Shown: piece by piece, positions 1-7,120 of the stretch
How the letters are laid out: every line of letters starts with the position of its first letter
Position numbering within the stretch: position 1 is the stretch's first letter
From: Leptospira wolbachii serovar Codice str. CDC
GTDB taxonomy: Bacteria; Spirochaetota; Leptospiria; Leptospirales; Leptospiraceae
Assembly (NCBI RefSeq): GCF_000332515.2
Contig: NZ_AOGZ02000013.1
Span: forward strand, 1-64,000
Direction of reading: 5' to 3'
DNA: 64,000 bases
The notes under the pieces: generated by a model
The model's input: only the letters and a program-made list of their open reading frames with translations
The model's database searches: none
Told to the model about the DNA's origin: nothing
Translations under genes and position numbers: made by a program

Positions 1-9
1 ACGCGTAAT

Positions 10-378
10 TTGTCTGAGGAAATAACTGAACGGTTTGAGTTTATTCTCGAATCTATTCTGCTGATCGAAAATCGATTCCTTAAAATCAAATTTCCGGATG
101 ATCTTATCAACTCTCAAGATGGAATTACAATCCTAGATTCAATCGCTATGCGATTACAAGCAATCGGAGACAATGTAAAGTCTGTAGTAAAATTAGACCG
201 TCAATTTCTGAACAAATTCCCTGAAATCGAATGGGAAAAGATTATGAAAATGAGAGACGTTATTTCTCATCATTATGAAGGTCTCGACCACGAAATTGTT
301 TTTAATATTTGTAAAAACAAAATACCGGAATTAAAGACTTCAATAGAATCCATCCTAAAACAACTCAACGGCGGTTAA
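10..378 (+). CDS. HepT-like toxin (HEPN RNase/AMPylation target), type VII TA
   Basis: All-helical protein of 122 aa in the HepT (DUF86) family. HepT is a HEPN toxin normally paired with an MntA nucleotidyltransferase that neutralises it by AMPylation. The family motif RX4HXY is visible as R82, H87 and Y89. The start is a TTG a few bases after an upstream TAA (6-8), which would fit the end of a preceding mntA gene just outside the window; that partner cannot be seen. The stop codon lies inside the first bases of the GC-rich repeat at 376-538, so the gene and repeat look like one unit. Function rests on family membership and the intact motif. Confidence 0.8.
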   Translation: MSEEITERFEFILESILLIENRFLKIKFPDDLINSQDGITILDSIAMRLQAIGDNVKSVVKLDRQFLNKFPEIEWEKIMKMRDVISHHYEGLDHEIVFNICKNKIPELKTSIESILKQLNGG

Positions 379-538
379 CAGCGGCTACTCACTGTGCTTC
401 GGGACTTGCACCTCGCTTGGGCTGCGCCACATAGGCTTCTGGCACTCCCCTTTGCCTGCGCAAGTATCGTGGCCAGTCCCTAACGTCCCGTTCAGGGACT
501 CAGGGCCAGCATACGTCGAGTAGCCTAGTTCGCTATAT
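376..538. repeat. GC-rich palindromic repeat, full copy (cassette-end-like)
   Basis: A GC-rich block in AT-rich surroundings. Its ends pair: ggctactc at 383-390 with gagtagcc at 518-525. Inside is a strong hairpin, ggccagtccct (471-481) against agggactcagggcc (494-507). Blocks of the left half recur at 1402-1463: taacagcg, the gcttcgg run, cctcgcttgg and the cacataggc run. The toxin gene ends in its first bases and the next gene begins 12 bases after its right end. The arrangement resembles an integron attC site, but I do not find a clean GTTRRRY / RYYYAAC core, so it could be another palindromic repeat family. Confidence 0.6.
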
Positions 539-549
539 GAAATTGCAAA

Positions 550-967
550 ATGAATATGAACAAAACAATAATCTTTTTTTTTTGTTATCCTAAGCTTTTA
601 CTGCACACAAAATAGCTCTTTAAAAACTGATACATTAATTAGTCAGGCTGACGCAGATGCTGAATTCTCGCTCATTGTTTATGCGAAACAATTGGAATAT
701 TTCCCCACACACACATATTTTGATATGGCTGCTACTATTGATGGAGACTCCGGATGGTGTAATCGATCCATTCAGTATGACAAAAGCGATTTTAGATACT
801 GCATGAGTAGAATTTCCGCAACATATTTCCCTCAAAAAAATCCTTTTGAAATATTTTTTGCAATAAAAGGTTTCGTAACTGATAATTGCAAACTCAGAAA
901 AATTATACTATTTAAAGACTCTATGATTAAAGGCGAATTGAATACATGCAGTGTTCACAAATGGTAA
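550..967 (+). pseudogene. Small exported protein, frameshifted in a T10 tract
   Basis: An ATG at 550 (or 556) begins a hydrophobic signal sequence that runs into a tract of ten T at 574-583. As written the frame stops at 613-615. With one T removed the frame becomes a signal peptide ending at a Cys (possible lipobox, though Tyr at -1 is atypical) and continues without interruption to the stop at 965-967, giving about 138 aa. Without the shift only a TTG-initiated internal ORF (692-967) remains, with no signal peptide. It may be a real pseudogene, a homopolymer sequencing error, or a slippage-controlled gene. No family recognised. It lies directly behind the full repeat. Confidence 0.6.
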
Positions 968-1068
968 TCTTAAAAAATATTTTAAGTCACAAACTCCCAA
1001 TACATATCATCATTCTTATTCGAATATAAAGTCAATATCAAACAATAGAACTATTTCAAGAAAATAAA

Positions 1069-1362
1069 ATGACTAAACATAAATTTCTTTTATATATAAT
1101 TTCCCTTTCTTTAATATTGAACTGCGATCGACAAATTGCAAATTTAACAGGAAAATGTGATAACGAGAAGAAAAAGTCAAACAAATGTTTACTCGCGACG
1201 ACACTTGCCTGCGAAAACAGTTCCGATGCTGCTCGCTATAAAAAACAGGGCATTGGTATTTGCACAAATTCCGATGGATATCTTTTTATGATTACTGCAT
1301 TTTGTGATACTCCTGTAGAATGCAAACCTACACCCAAAAGTAACAATTCAAAAAGAAAATAA
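1069..1362 (+). CDS. Small Cys-rich lipoprotein, unknown function
   Basis: A 97-aa protein with a Lys-containing N-terminus, a hydrophobic core and a lipobox-like LILNC ending at about residue 19, so it is probably exported and lipidated. The mature part has five further Cys residues and a Lys/Asn/Ser-rich tail. No domain recognised. It lies between the frameshifted small gene and the partial repeat copy at 1392-1463, an arrangement like a second cassette. No clear ribosome-binding site is seen, only an A-rich leader. Real-gene status rests on the signal/lipobox architecture. Confidence 0.6.
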   Translation: MTKHKFLLYIISLSLILNCDRQIANLTGKCDNEKKKSNKCLLATTLACENSSDAARYKKQGIGICTNSDGYLFMITAFCDTPVECKPTPKSNNSKRK

Positions 1363-1391
1363 CTTTTAAGCCACAAAACAATCATAACTTG

Positions 1392-1463
1392 CGAATTCGT
1401 ATAACAGCGCGGAACCACTTCGCTTCGGAACCTACACCCTCGCTTGGCCTGCGGCACATAGGC
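1392..1463. repeat. GC-rich repeat, left half only (second copy)
   Basis: Shares the left half of the repeat at 376-538: taacagcg (1402-1409), the cttcgcttcgg block, cctcgcttgg (1438-1447) and a gcacataggc block ending at 1463. The matching right half and the closing gagtagcc arm are not found downstream, so this copy looks truncated. Together the two copies bracket the small secreted-protein genes between them. Confidence 0.55.
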
Positions 1464-1783
1464 AAAGTTTGCTTATTCTCTCTCTACCTACAACATTCCT
1501 GATCTCATTCGTTCAGACAATAGGCCCCTGTTTGCACCGATGCATACAATCTCTTTAAGAACTCACTAAACTCTCTGTTTGGTGGCTCTCTCTTGGCATC
1601 AAGCTTTATGGTATCGGACTAGGCAAATCTTACCAAAATGGCTCTTGCGAAAGCATATATACAAACTAGTCATAAAAAGATTCCGCTTGCCAATGCATAC
1701 GAGGTCTTCATAAATTGACCTTTAAATCAAGTCGCCGAAAAGTCCGTATAGAGTTTGGCGGTAGCTCCTGGGAGAGCCGAGAT
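1464..1783. other. Gene-poor spacer with possible remnant
   Basis: About 320 bases with no convincing intact gene. On the minus strand, roughly 1620 down to a stop at 1505-1507, there is a short open frame of about 37 codons with coding-like composition (Lys/Arg/Glu-rich, then Leu/Tyr/Val). It could be the tail of a decayed gene; its upstream part is interrupted by a stop and I cannot name a family. Confidence 0.3.
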
Positions 1784-2659
1784 ATGACAAAAACCGAAAG
1801 AATATATTGTGCTGGTCCGATGTTCAATCCATCCGAAATCAACGAATTAGCAACAATATCGAAGTATTTGGAATCCATAGGATATGCAACCTTCCTGCCT
1901 CCTCGGGATGGTTTGGAGATCGCCGAATTATTCAAGGAAATCCCAAAAGCTAGGGATATCGTACCGGAAGAAGAACAAGGCTGGGCCAAATACTATTTGA
2001 AATCAGCTATATTTGCTATCGATGTTTATAATATTCTGGAGCGATGCGACGGCGTAGTTTTGAATTTAAATGGCCGAGTGCCTGACGAGGGTGGAATCGT
2101 AGAGGCAACCCTTGCTTTTACGGCAGGAAAGCCGGTAGTATTCTATAAGACGGATTACCGGACCAAACTATTCGGCGAAGACAATTTGATGGTCACCGGC
2201 CTTGCGAGAAGTAATTCTTTAGAGAGTCCCGCGATTGTTGAGACTGCTATTCCCAATGAGGTAATTGAAGGTTTATACATTAGTGGTTTGCAAGCCTCCT
2301 TGAATAAAAATGAACTACGAAGGACCGGAATCACGCATATATTATCTTTGGGATCTTTTCTAGATGATCCGCATAAGGGAGAATTCAACCATAAATCCTT
2401 TCGAATCTTGGACAATAAATCGGAGTCATTATCCAGCATACTCCCCGAATGCTTAGAATTCATCCAAGAAGGGAGAAATAATGGAAAAGTTCTTGTCCAT
2501 TGCCTTTCTGGTGTTTCCAGAAGTGCCGCAATCGTAACAGCATATCTTACAAAATCGAACGGAATGTCTGTTGATGAATCCATGCAATTTTTAAAAACGA
2601 AACGTAACGTTGTCAATATCAACGAAGGTTTCCAGGAACAATTACGTGCTTTAACATAA
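1784..2659 (+). CDS. Nucleoside 2-deoxyribosyltransferase-like / dual-specificity phosphatase fusion
   Basis: A 291-aa two-domain protein. Residues 5-130 match the nucleoside 2-deoxyribosyltransferase fold: an N-terminal CAGPMF segment and a catalytic-type DEGGIVE with E107, followed by AGKPVVFY. Residues about 155-291 are a dual-specificity/tyrosine phosphatase with the P-loop HCLSGVSRS (Cys240, Arg246) and a plausible general acid at Asp210. The ATG at 1784 is preferred over the upstream TTG at 1715 because GGGAGAG lies 8 bases ahead of it. The first domain suggests N-glycosidic bond cleavage on a nucleoside or nucleotide; the second suggests phosphate removal from protein or a small molecule. 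The substrate is unknown. It sits next to the toxin/repeat region. Confidence 0.85.
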   Translation: MTKTERIYCAGPMFNPSEINELATISKYLESIGYATFLPPRDGLEIAELFKEIPKARDIVPEEEQGWAKYYLKSAIFAIDVYNILERCDGVVLNLNGRVPDEGGIVEATLAFTAGKPVVFYKTDYRTKLFGEDNLMVTGLARSNSLESPAIVETAIPNEVIEGLYISGLQASLNKNELRRTGITHILSLGSFLDDPHKGEFNHKSFRILDNKSESLSSILPECLEFIQEGRNNGKVLVHCLSGVSRSAAIVTAYLTKSNGMSVDESMQFLKTKRNVVNINEGFQEQLRALT

Positions 2660-2812
2660 TGTATATGCCACGGGTTATTTCTTGTTGTGGTCAAAGGCCT
2701 TGAGTGTTCTAATACATATTGCAAAAAAGCTTTATCCGTTAAATCTTGATTCAGAATTTGATCTTGGCAATTACCTTTCTAACTTGAAACAAATCAATGG
2801 TCAGTGGAGCCC

Positions 2813-3490
2813 ATGAGACGACTTCTTGCATTTTTCATTCTGTCACTAGTGACGATTCTTTCCAAGATTCTTTACCGAGGCCACTTTCAATGGCTGGATC
2901 CGATCCCTGCTTATCCTTGGAAAAATATCCGGCTCATGGTGTTTTTGAATCATACGTCACTTTATGAGTTAATTTTTTCCAAGGTCCTTCCTTTCAGATA
3001 TCTCTGGCATTTGGCAGGACATTTCAATATCCCTGGTGCTGACATCACCCTTAAACGTCCGTTTGTTGGGACCTTCTGGAAACTCATGATTCCAAATCTC
3101 GCTTCGATTTCTCGAAAAAAGGATGATACATGGAATCATTATCTTCGAAGTCTCCGGCCAACGGATGTGGTGATGATTGCACCCGAAGGAAGAATGAAGC
3201 GACCAAATGGACTTGATAAATATGGAAAACCGATGACAGTAAGGGCGGGTATAGCAGACATCATTGAAGTAATCGATGATGGAGTAATGCTCCTTTGCCT
3301 TTCTGGTGGACTGCATCATGTTCAGGCTCCAGGACAACTCTTCCCAAGGTTATTCAAAAAAATCCAGATGAACTTTTCATATATAGATATCAGATCCTAT
3401 AAAGCACAGTTCCCGGAACAACTGCGAGACCGAAAATTTGCCATCGTGAAGGACTTGCAACGACGTTTGGAGACAGACTGCCCATCATAA
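2813..3490 (+). CDS. PlsC-like 1-acyl-glycerol-3-phosphate acyltransferase family protein
   Basis: A 225-aa membrane-associated protein with an N-terminal hydrophobic segment (residues 4-20). It carries the acyltransferase signatures NHTSLYE (His47, with Glu52 where the usual HX4D motif has Asp) and APEGRM, the EGxR-type glycerol-phosphate-binding motif. It probably transfers an acyl chain from acyl-ACP or acyl-CoA to a lysolipid or related acceptor at the inner membrane. Asp-to-Glu in the first motif and the short length mark it as a divergent member; the exact acceptor cannot be inferred. A GTG at 2804 is an alternative start three codons upstream. Confidence 0.75.
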   Translation: MRRLLAFFILSLVTILSKILYRGHFQWLDPIPAYPWKNIRLMVFLNHTSLYELIFSKVLPFRYLWHLAGHFNIPGADITLKRPFVGTFWKLMIPNLASISRKKDDTWNHYLRSLRPTDVVMIAPEGRMKRPNGLDKYGKPMTVRAGIADIIEVIDDGVMLLCLSGGLHHVQAPGQLFPRLFKKIQMNFSYIDIRSYKAQFPEQLRDRKFAIVKDLQRRLETDCPS

Positions 3491-3525
3491 TGCTGACTAA
3501 TCGATAATTGTGGAGAAAAAAGAAT

Positions 3526-4086
3526 ATGAGTAATAAAAAATTATCAGTAAAACAGTCGGAAAATCTAATCAAAGAATTAAAAGTTCGTTTCGAGAAAAAC
3601 TTAGTCCGTCATAAAGATATAGAATGGACAAAAATACAAAAAAAACTAGAGTCAAATTTAGAAAAACTTTGGTCTCTAAATGAAATGGAAAGAACTGGCG
3701 GCGAACCCGACGTCGTTGGATATGATATAAAAACTGGTGAATACATTTTTTTTGACTGTTCTATGGAAACTCCGAAAGATCGACGAAGTCTCTGTTATGA
3801 TCATAAAGCGTTGGACGCACGAAAAGAAAACAAACCAAAAAATTCCGCTATAGGCATGGCTTCAGAAATGAATATTGACCTGCTAACAGAAGAGCAATAT
3901 AGAGAATTACAACGTTTAGGTAATTTTGATACCAAAACCTCCAGTTGGATATTAACACCCGCTAGTATCAGAGATTTAGGCGGGGCATTATTTGCAGATT
4001 TCCGCTACAATACAGTCTTTATATATCATAATGGTGCAGAGTCTTACTATGCAGTTCGAGGATTTCGAGGATCCCTCCGAGTATAA
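3526..4086 (+). CDS. DUF4256 family protein
   Basis: A 186-aa soluble protein. The N-terminal helical part is followed by the family's conserved core: TGGEPDVVG, a FDCS segment, a YDHKALDAR segment and a C-terminal SYYAVRGFRG segment. The pattern fits the DUF4256 family, whose biochemical role is not established. The ATG at 3526 is chosen because a GGAGAAAAAAG run (3512-3521) lies just ahead of it; an in-frame TTG lies six codons upstream. It stands alone between the acyltransferase and the SRAP-like gene. Confidence 0.8.
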   Translation: MSNKKLSVKQSENLIKELKVRFEKNLVRHKDIEWTKIQKKLESNLEKLWSLNEMERTGGEPDVVGYDIKTGEYIFFDCSMETPKDRRSLCYDHKALDARKENKPKNSAIGMASEMNIDLLTEEQYRELQRLGNFDTKTSSWILTPASIRDLGGALFADFRYNTVFIYHNGAESYYAVRGFRGSLRV

Positions 4087-4240
4087 TTAACGCATAAAAA
4101 GAGTATACCGGCCTTACTTCTACAAAAAACAAACCTGAGAAATCTTGTTTATTAAAAAGGCAATTTGTATCGCTAAATTAAATGGAATACTGTTCAACCA
4201 GACATAGGGTTGTTTTTATTTAACAGAATTCAGGACTTGT

Positions 4241-4894
4241 ATGTCAAATCTATTCACAAACAGATTGGTCGCAGAAAAAGAATACAAAAATCGATGGGAA
4301 ACTTTTTCCTTCTCTGACAACAGTTACGAAATAAAATATCAGGAACATAATAACAAGGGTTTAGCGGTCAAACCCAATGATCTTTGTTGGTTTATTAGAA
4401 ACGTTGCTAACAAAATTTCGCTAACTTCTGGAACATGGGGAACCCAACAATCATTTGCAAATCGACTCATCACAACTACTCAATCAGAACACATTTTTTC
4501 TTCTTCTTTCTGGAAAAAATATTCAACCAACCGATGCCTAATTCCCGTTACATCATATTTTGAATGGCAAATGCAACGAAACGGAGAAAAACATAAATTC
4601 AAAATCGAATTTATAGATAAGGATTCTTTTTTTGGTGGAATTTGGGGTACAAACTCGAATGGTTCCACATGGGTAACCATCGTCACACAGGTTGCTAATG
4701 AAAAAACTGCAGAAATCCATAACTCTGGAGATAATAAACATAGACAACCAATTGTGATTCGAAGAGAAAACCAAGATGCCTGGCTTGATCCAAAAATTAA
4801 TTCGGAACCACAAGTTAAAAAACTACTTACCCAATTTCAACCAGATGAAATTATTACTGAAGACCTTGATTATGAACAAACATTGTTTGACTAA
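4241..4894 (+). CDS. Divergent SRAP (HMCES/YedK-like) protein lacking Cys2
   Basis: A 217-aa protein with the SRAP fold signatures in order: a WGT segment, ANRL (N74), RCLIPVTSYFEW (E108), GGIWGT, VTIVTQVAN, and an IH (H160) followed by HRQPIVI and AWLDP. SRAP proteins crosslink to abasic sites in single-stranded DNA through Cys2, exposed after Met1 removal, assisted by Asn, Glu and His. Here Asn74, Glu108 and His160 are present but residue 2 is Ser and the usual MCGR start is absent. No in-frame upstream start restores it. The protein may use Ser2 differently, or be inactive for crosslinking. It converges with the GST gene. Confidence 0.75.
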   Translation: MSNLFTNRLVAEKEYKNRWETFSFSDNSYEIKYQEHNNKGLAVKPNDLCWFIRNVANKISLTSGTWGTQQSFANRLITTTQSEHIFSSSFWKKYSTNRCLIPVTSYFEWQMQRNGEKHKFKIEFIDKDSFFGGIWGTNSNGSTWVTIVTQVANEKTAEIHNSGDNKHRQPIVIRRENQDAWLDPKINSEPQVKKLLTQFQPDEIITEDLDYEQTLFD

Positions 4895-4924
4895 TCCTTC
4901 TACTATCTAATTATAAATGACCTG

Positions 4925-5524
4925 CTATTGAACACCTGGCATTGAGATATATCCTGGTAAACTTTCAATGCGGCGGAGCCATTTCCGAATATTAGAATAT
5001 ATCGATAGATCTATTTTACCTTGATTTCCAAGTGCAATGTACGGATACATCGCAATATCGGCTATAGTAATCGAATCTGTAGCTAGCCAATTATGACCCG
5101 CAAGTCTTTTTTCCAATATTGAAAGAAGGTTTTCTGTGACCGAAGTCGTTTCTTCTAAATTGATAGGTCTTCCGAGTAAATAATGTGCACGTAATGCACC
5201 GGGTCCGCGTGAAACTTCATTTGCCGCTGTAGAAAGCCATGCCACGATTTCACCAGCCTCTTTTGGCTCATTTGGAAACCAATGTGCCTCTCCATAAGCA
5301 CGAGCTAGGTAAACCAAAATTCCTTGGCTATCTCTAAGGATTACATCTCCATCTTTAAGAACAGGCACCTGTCCAAACGGATTTTTCAATAAGAATGTTT
5401 CAGATTTATGTTCACGTTCGGGTCCGTTCACAAGACGACTTTCGTAATTTAGATTCAAAAGAGATAACATCAATCTAACTTTGTAGCAATTTCCCGACAA
5501 AGCAAATTCAAATAATTCGACCAT
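4925..5524 (-). CDS. Glutathione S-transferase family protein
   Basis: A 199-aa cytosolic GST. The N-terminal thioredoxin-like half has LSGNCYKVR, the cis-Pro segment GQVPVL and the glutathione-contacting DSQGILVYLA. The C-terminal helical half has the N-capping segment SITIADIAMYPY. It probably conjugates or reduces small electrophiles with a thiol cofactor. The ATG at 5524 is preferred to a TTG two codons upstream. It is followed upstream by the MarR/DoxX pair, which fits a thiol/electrophile stress block, but it has its own leader and need not share control. Confidence 0.9.
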   Translation of the reverse strand: MVELFEFALSGNCYKVRLMLSLLNLNYESRLVNGPEREHKSETFLLKNPFGQVPVLKDGDVILRDSQGILVYLARAYGEAHWFPNEPKEAGEIVAWLSTAANEVSRGPGALRAHYLLGRPINLEETTSVTENLLSILEKRLAGHNWLATDSITIADIAMYPYIALGNQGKIDLSIYSNIRKWLRRIESLPGYISMPGVQ

Positions 5525-5667
5525 AATCAATCTAATAACAAAAAAGCGATACTAGTGGCAATTATTTTTCAAAGAATAATAATTCGAATGAACCAGTGCT
5601 TCTTGAAAAAAAAGCAACTACAGCAATCTAAAAAATGAAGCTAACAAAGCTAATATATTGAAGGTGA

Positions 5668-6105
5668 TTACTTCTTAATCTCATCACCAAGAATTTTTCG
5701 AAATTGTTTTAATAGAAGCAAAAACATCTTTCTGTTTTTCTCAGACATCGAATTTAATATGGGCTCAAAGTGGCCCAAAATTCTTTTTGGTAAAATTTTC
5801 TCTAACGATTTTCCCTCGGGAGAGAGGCTGATGATTGTAGATCTTTTGTCTAGTTTTGAAACTGTCACTTGGATTAAACCTGAAGTTTCCATTCGACTAA
5901 TCATTTTAGAAGCAGAAGGTGCGTCTTGTAATGTCAATTCAATGATTTGTTTTTGAGTCAATTCGCCCTTATGCCATAACATCGCCATCACCTGCCACTG
6001 CTCTGGTGTTAGTTGAAATTCCCGAAGACAACGAATCAACTCTCTTCGAAACAAGAGAGCAACACGATTCAAATTAAATCCAATTTGATCATCTAATAAA
6101 AACAT
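5668..6105 (-). CDS. MarR family transcriptional regulator
   Basis: A 145-aa winged-helix regulator. The recognition helix region SASKMISRMETSGLI and wing DKRSTIISLSPEG are typical of MarR proteins, which act as dimers on short palindromes and are commonly released by phenolics, oxidants or other small ligands. The sensor residues cannot be deduced; the only Cys is in the N-terminal helix (FRRELIRCLREF). The gene is divergent from doxX. Two identical palindromes at 6140-6151 and 6187-6198 lie in the shared spacer and are the likely binding sites for this protein. Confidence 0.9.
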   Translation of the reverse strand: MFLLDDQIGFNLNRVALLFRRELIRCLREFQLTPEQWQVMAMLWHKGELTQKQIIELTLQDAPSASKMISRMETSGLIQVTVSKLDKRSTIISLSPEGKSLEKILPKRILGHFEPILNSMSEKNRKMFLLLLKQFRKILGDEIKK

Positions 6106-6139
6106 ATAATTTATCTCATTTTACTTTGCGCCCATTTAG

Positions 6140-6151
6140 TTGTCCAGACAA
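6140..6151. promoter_or_regulatory. Probable MarR operator, site 1
   Basis: TTGTCCAGACAA, with TTGTC/GACAA arms around a 2-base centre, lies 34 bases upstream of the marR start. An identical copy lies 47 bases further on, close to the doxX start. Two identical palindromes between divergent genes, one of them a MarR regulator, fit autoregulation plus control of doxX. Confidence 0.65.
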
Positions 6152-6186
6152 ATAAATATTGACTGAATTTCCCACCAACACATTAC

Positions 6187-6198
6187 TTGTCCAGACAA
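6187..6198. promoter_or_regulatory. Probable MarR operator, site 2
   Basis: Second copy of TTGTCCAGACAA, 17 bases ahead of the doxX ATG. A TTGACT at 6159-6164 followed after 17 bases by ATTACT (6182-6187) is a weak candidate promoter; the operator would then overlap its -10 and start region, so bound regulator would block transcription. Confidence 0.65.
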
Positions 6199-6215
6199 CT
6201 ATTTTGGAGAAATTT

Positions 6216-6602
6216 ATGAAACAAATTGATTTGGTTTTTCGCCTGCTACTGGGAGCTGTTTTTGTCCTTTTCGGGAGCAGTAAATTTCATGCTTTTATGC
6301 CCACTCCTCCCATGACTCCAAAAGCAGCAAACTTCATCGCTGCCATTATTAGCACAGGTTATTTATGGCAGACTGTTGGTATATTAGAGGTTTTAGGAGG
6401 CGTTCTCATTTTCTTTCGAAAGACGACACTGACTGGATTATTGATTTTAGCTCCAATCATAGTAAATATTATTTTATATTTGGGATTTTTGCAATCTAGT
6501 ATTGGTCCGGCGCCATTTCTGATGATTTTCTTTCTGCTCTTAAGCTGCAGTATTTTAGCTTGGAAACGAAAGGGACAATGGAAGAATCTATTTCCTAAGT
6601 AA
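6216..6602 (+). CDS. DoxX family membrane protein
   Basis: A 128-aa protein with four hydrophobic segments, matching the DoxX/DoxX-like family. Recognisable parts are the first helix RLLLGAVFVLFGSSKF, the GYLWQTVGILEVLGG segment and the final IFFLLLSCSILAW helix. Family members sit in the inner membrane and are linked to redox or thiol stress in several bacteria; the reaction is not defined. The ATG at 6216 is chosen because GGAG lies 8 bases upstream and the operator sits just before it. Upstream in-frame codons would place the operator inside the gene. Confidence 0.85.
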   Translation: MKQIDLVFRLLLGAVFVLFGSSKFHAFMPTPPMTPKAANFIAAIISTGYLWQTVGILEVLGGVLIFFRKTTLTGLLILAPIIVNIILYLGFLQSSIGPAPFLMIFFLLLSCSILAWKRKGQWKNLFPK

Positions 6603-6663
6603 TAGAGATTAGAAATCCAAGTTGGATTGGCATGGATTCTGTTTTTTAATTGGATAAAAATAT

Positions 6664-6690
6664 GCGGTTTGTGTTCAACAGACAAACCGC
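6664..6690. terminator. Hairpin after doxX, possible terminator
   Basis: GCGGTTTGT (6664-6672) pairs with ACAAACCGC (6682-6690) across a 9-base loop. No T-run follows on the plus strand, so rho-independent termination is doubtful. It may instead be a structured leader element of the following sugE-type gene. Confidence 0.4.
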
Positions 6691-6766
6691 GAAGTTGCCT
6701 ATCAGTTGATTTTGTTTATTCTGAGGTTTACAGAGCAGGATAAACCTGGAAATCTATCCTTGGGAA

Positions 6767-7099
6767 GTGAGTATGAATTGGATTTTACTATTTATTGCCG
6801 GTCTGTTTGAAGTTATGTTTGCAACCTGTTTGGGAAAGGCAAAAGAAACTACTGGAAGTGAAGCCTATTTATGGTATTTTGGTTTTTTTATCTCACTATT
6901 AATCAGCATGTTGTTACTCATTAAAGTGACTCAGTCTTTGCCAATTGGTACAAGTTATGCGATTTGGACAGGAATCGGTGCAGTAGGAACCGTTCTCATC
7001 GGAATTTTTTTATTTAAAGAACCTGTAGATTTCTTGCGATTATTTTTTCTTGCCACACTGATCCTATCCATTGTTGGTTTAAAGTTTGTGTCACACTAA
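6767..7099 (+). CDS. sugE: SMR family exporter, SugE/Gdx type
   Basis: A 110-aa protein with four transmembrane helices and the small multidrug resistance fold. Helix 1 has the essential Glu (GLFEVMFA). The stretch GTSYAIWTGIGAVGT with a following GLKF near the C-terminus is typical of the SugE/Gdx subgroup. Characterised members export guanidinium ion in exchange for protons, as antiparallel dimers; others export quaternary amines. I looked for a guanidine riboswitch in the 164-base leader and saw none of the conserved motifs. Start ATG 6767 follows a GGGAAG. Confidence 0.85.
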   Translation: MSMNWILLFIAGLFEVMFATCLGKAKETTGSEAYLWYFGFFISLLISMLLLIKVTQSLPIGTSYAIWTGIGAVGTVLIGIFLFKEPVDFLRLFFLATLILSIVGLKFVSH

Positions 7100-7120
7100 T
7101 AACAAGGTTATCTGAATATT

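Noticed and set aside
376..538. Firm call of an integron attC site
   Set aside because: The expected core motifs at both ends are not clean, and no integrase is present; described as a repeat with cassette-like context instead.
692..967. Independent 91-aa gene from TTG 692
   Set aside because: The same frame extends upstream into a signal peptide once one T of the T10 tract is removed, so it is better read as the rest of a frameshifted gene.
1505..1620. Minus-strand coding-like remnant (about 37 codons)
   Set aside because: It has no recognisable family and is cut by an upstream stop; kept only as a note on the spacer.
6603..6766. Guanidine riboswitch ahead of the SugE-type gene
   Set aside because: I looked for the conserved blocks of the guanidine-I, -II and -III classes and found none; only a hairpin at 6664-6690 and a short AGGAT/ATCCT pairing are seen.
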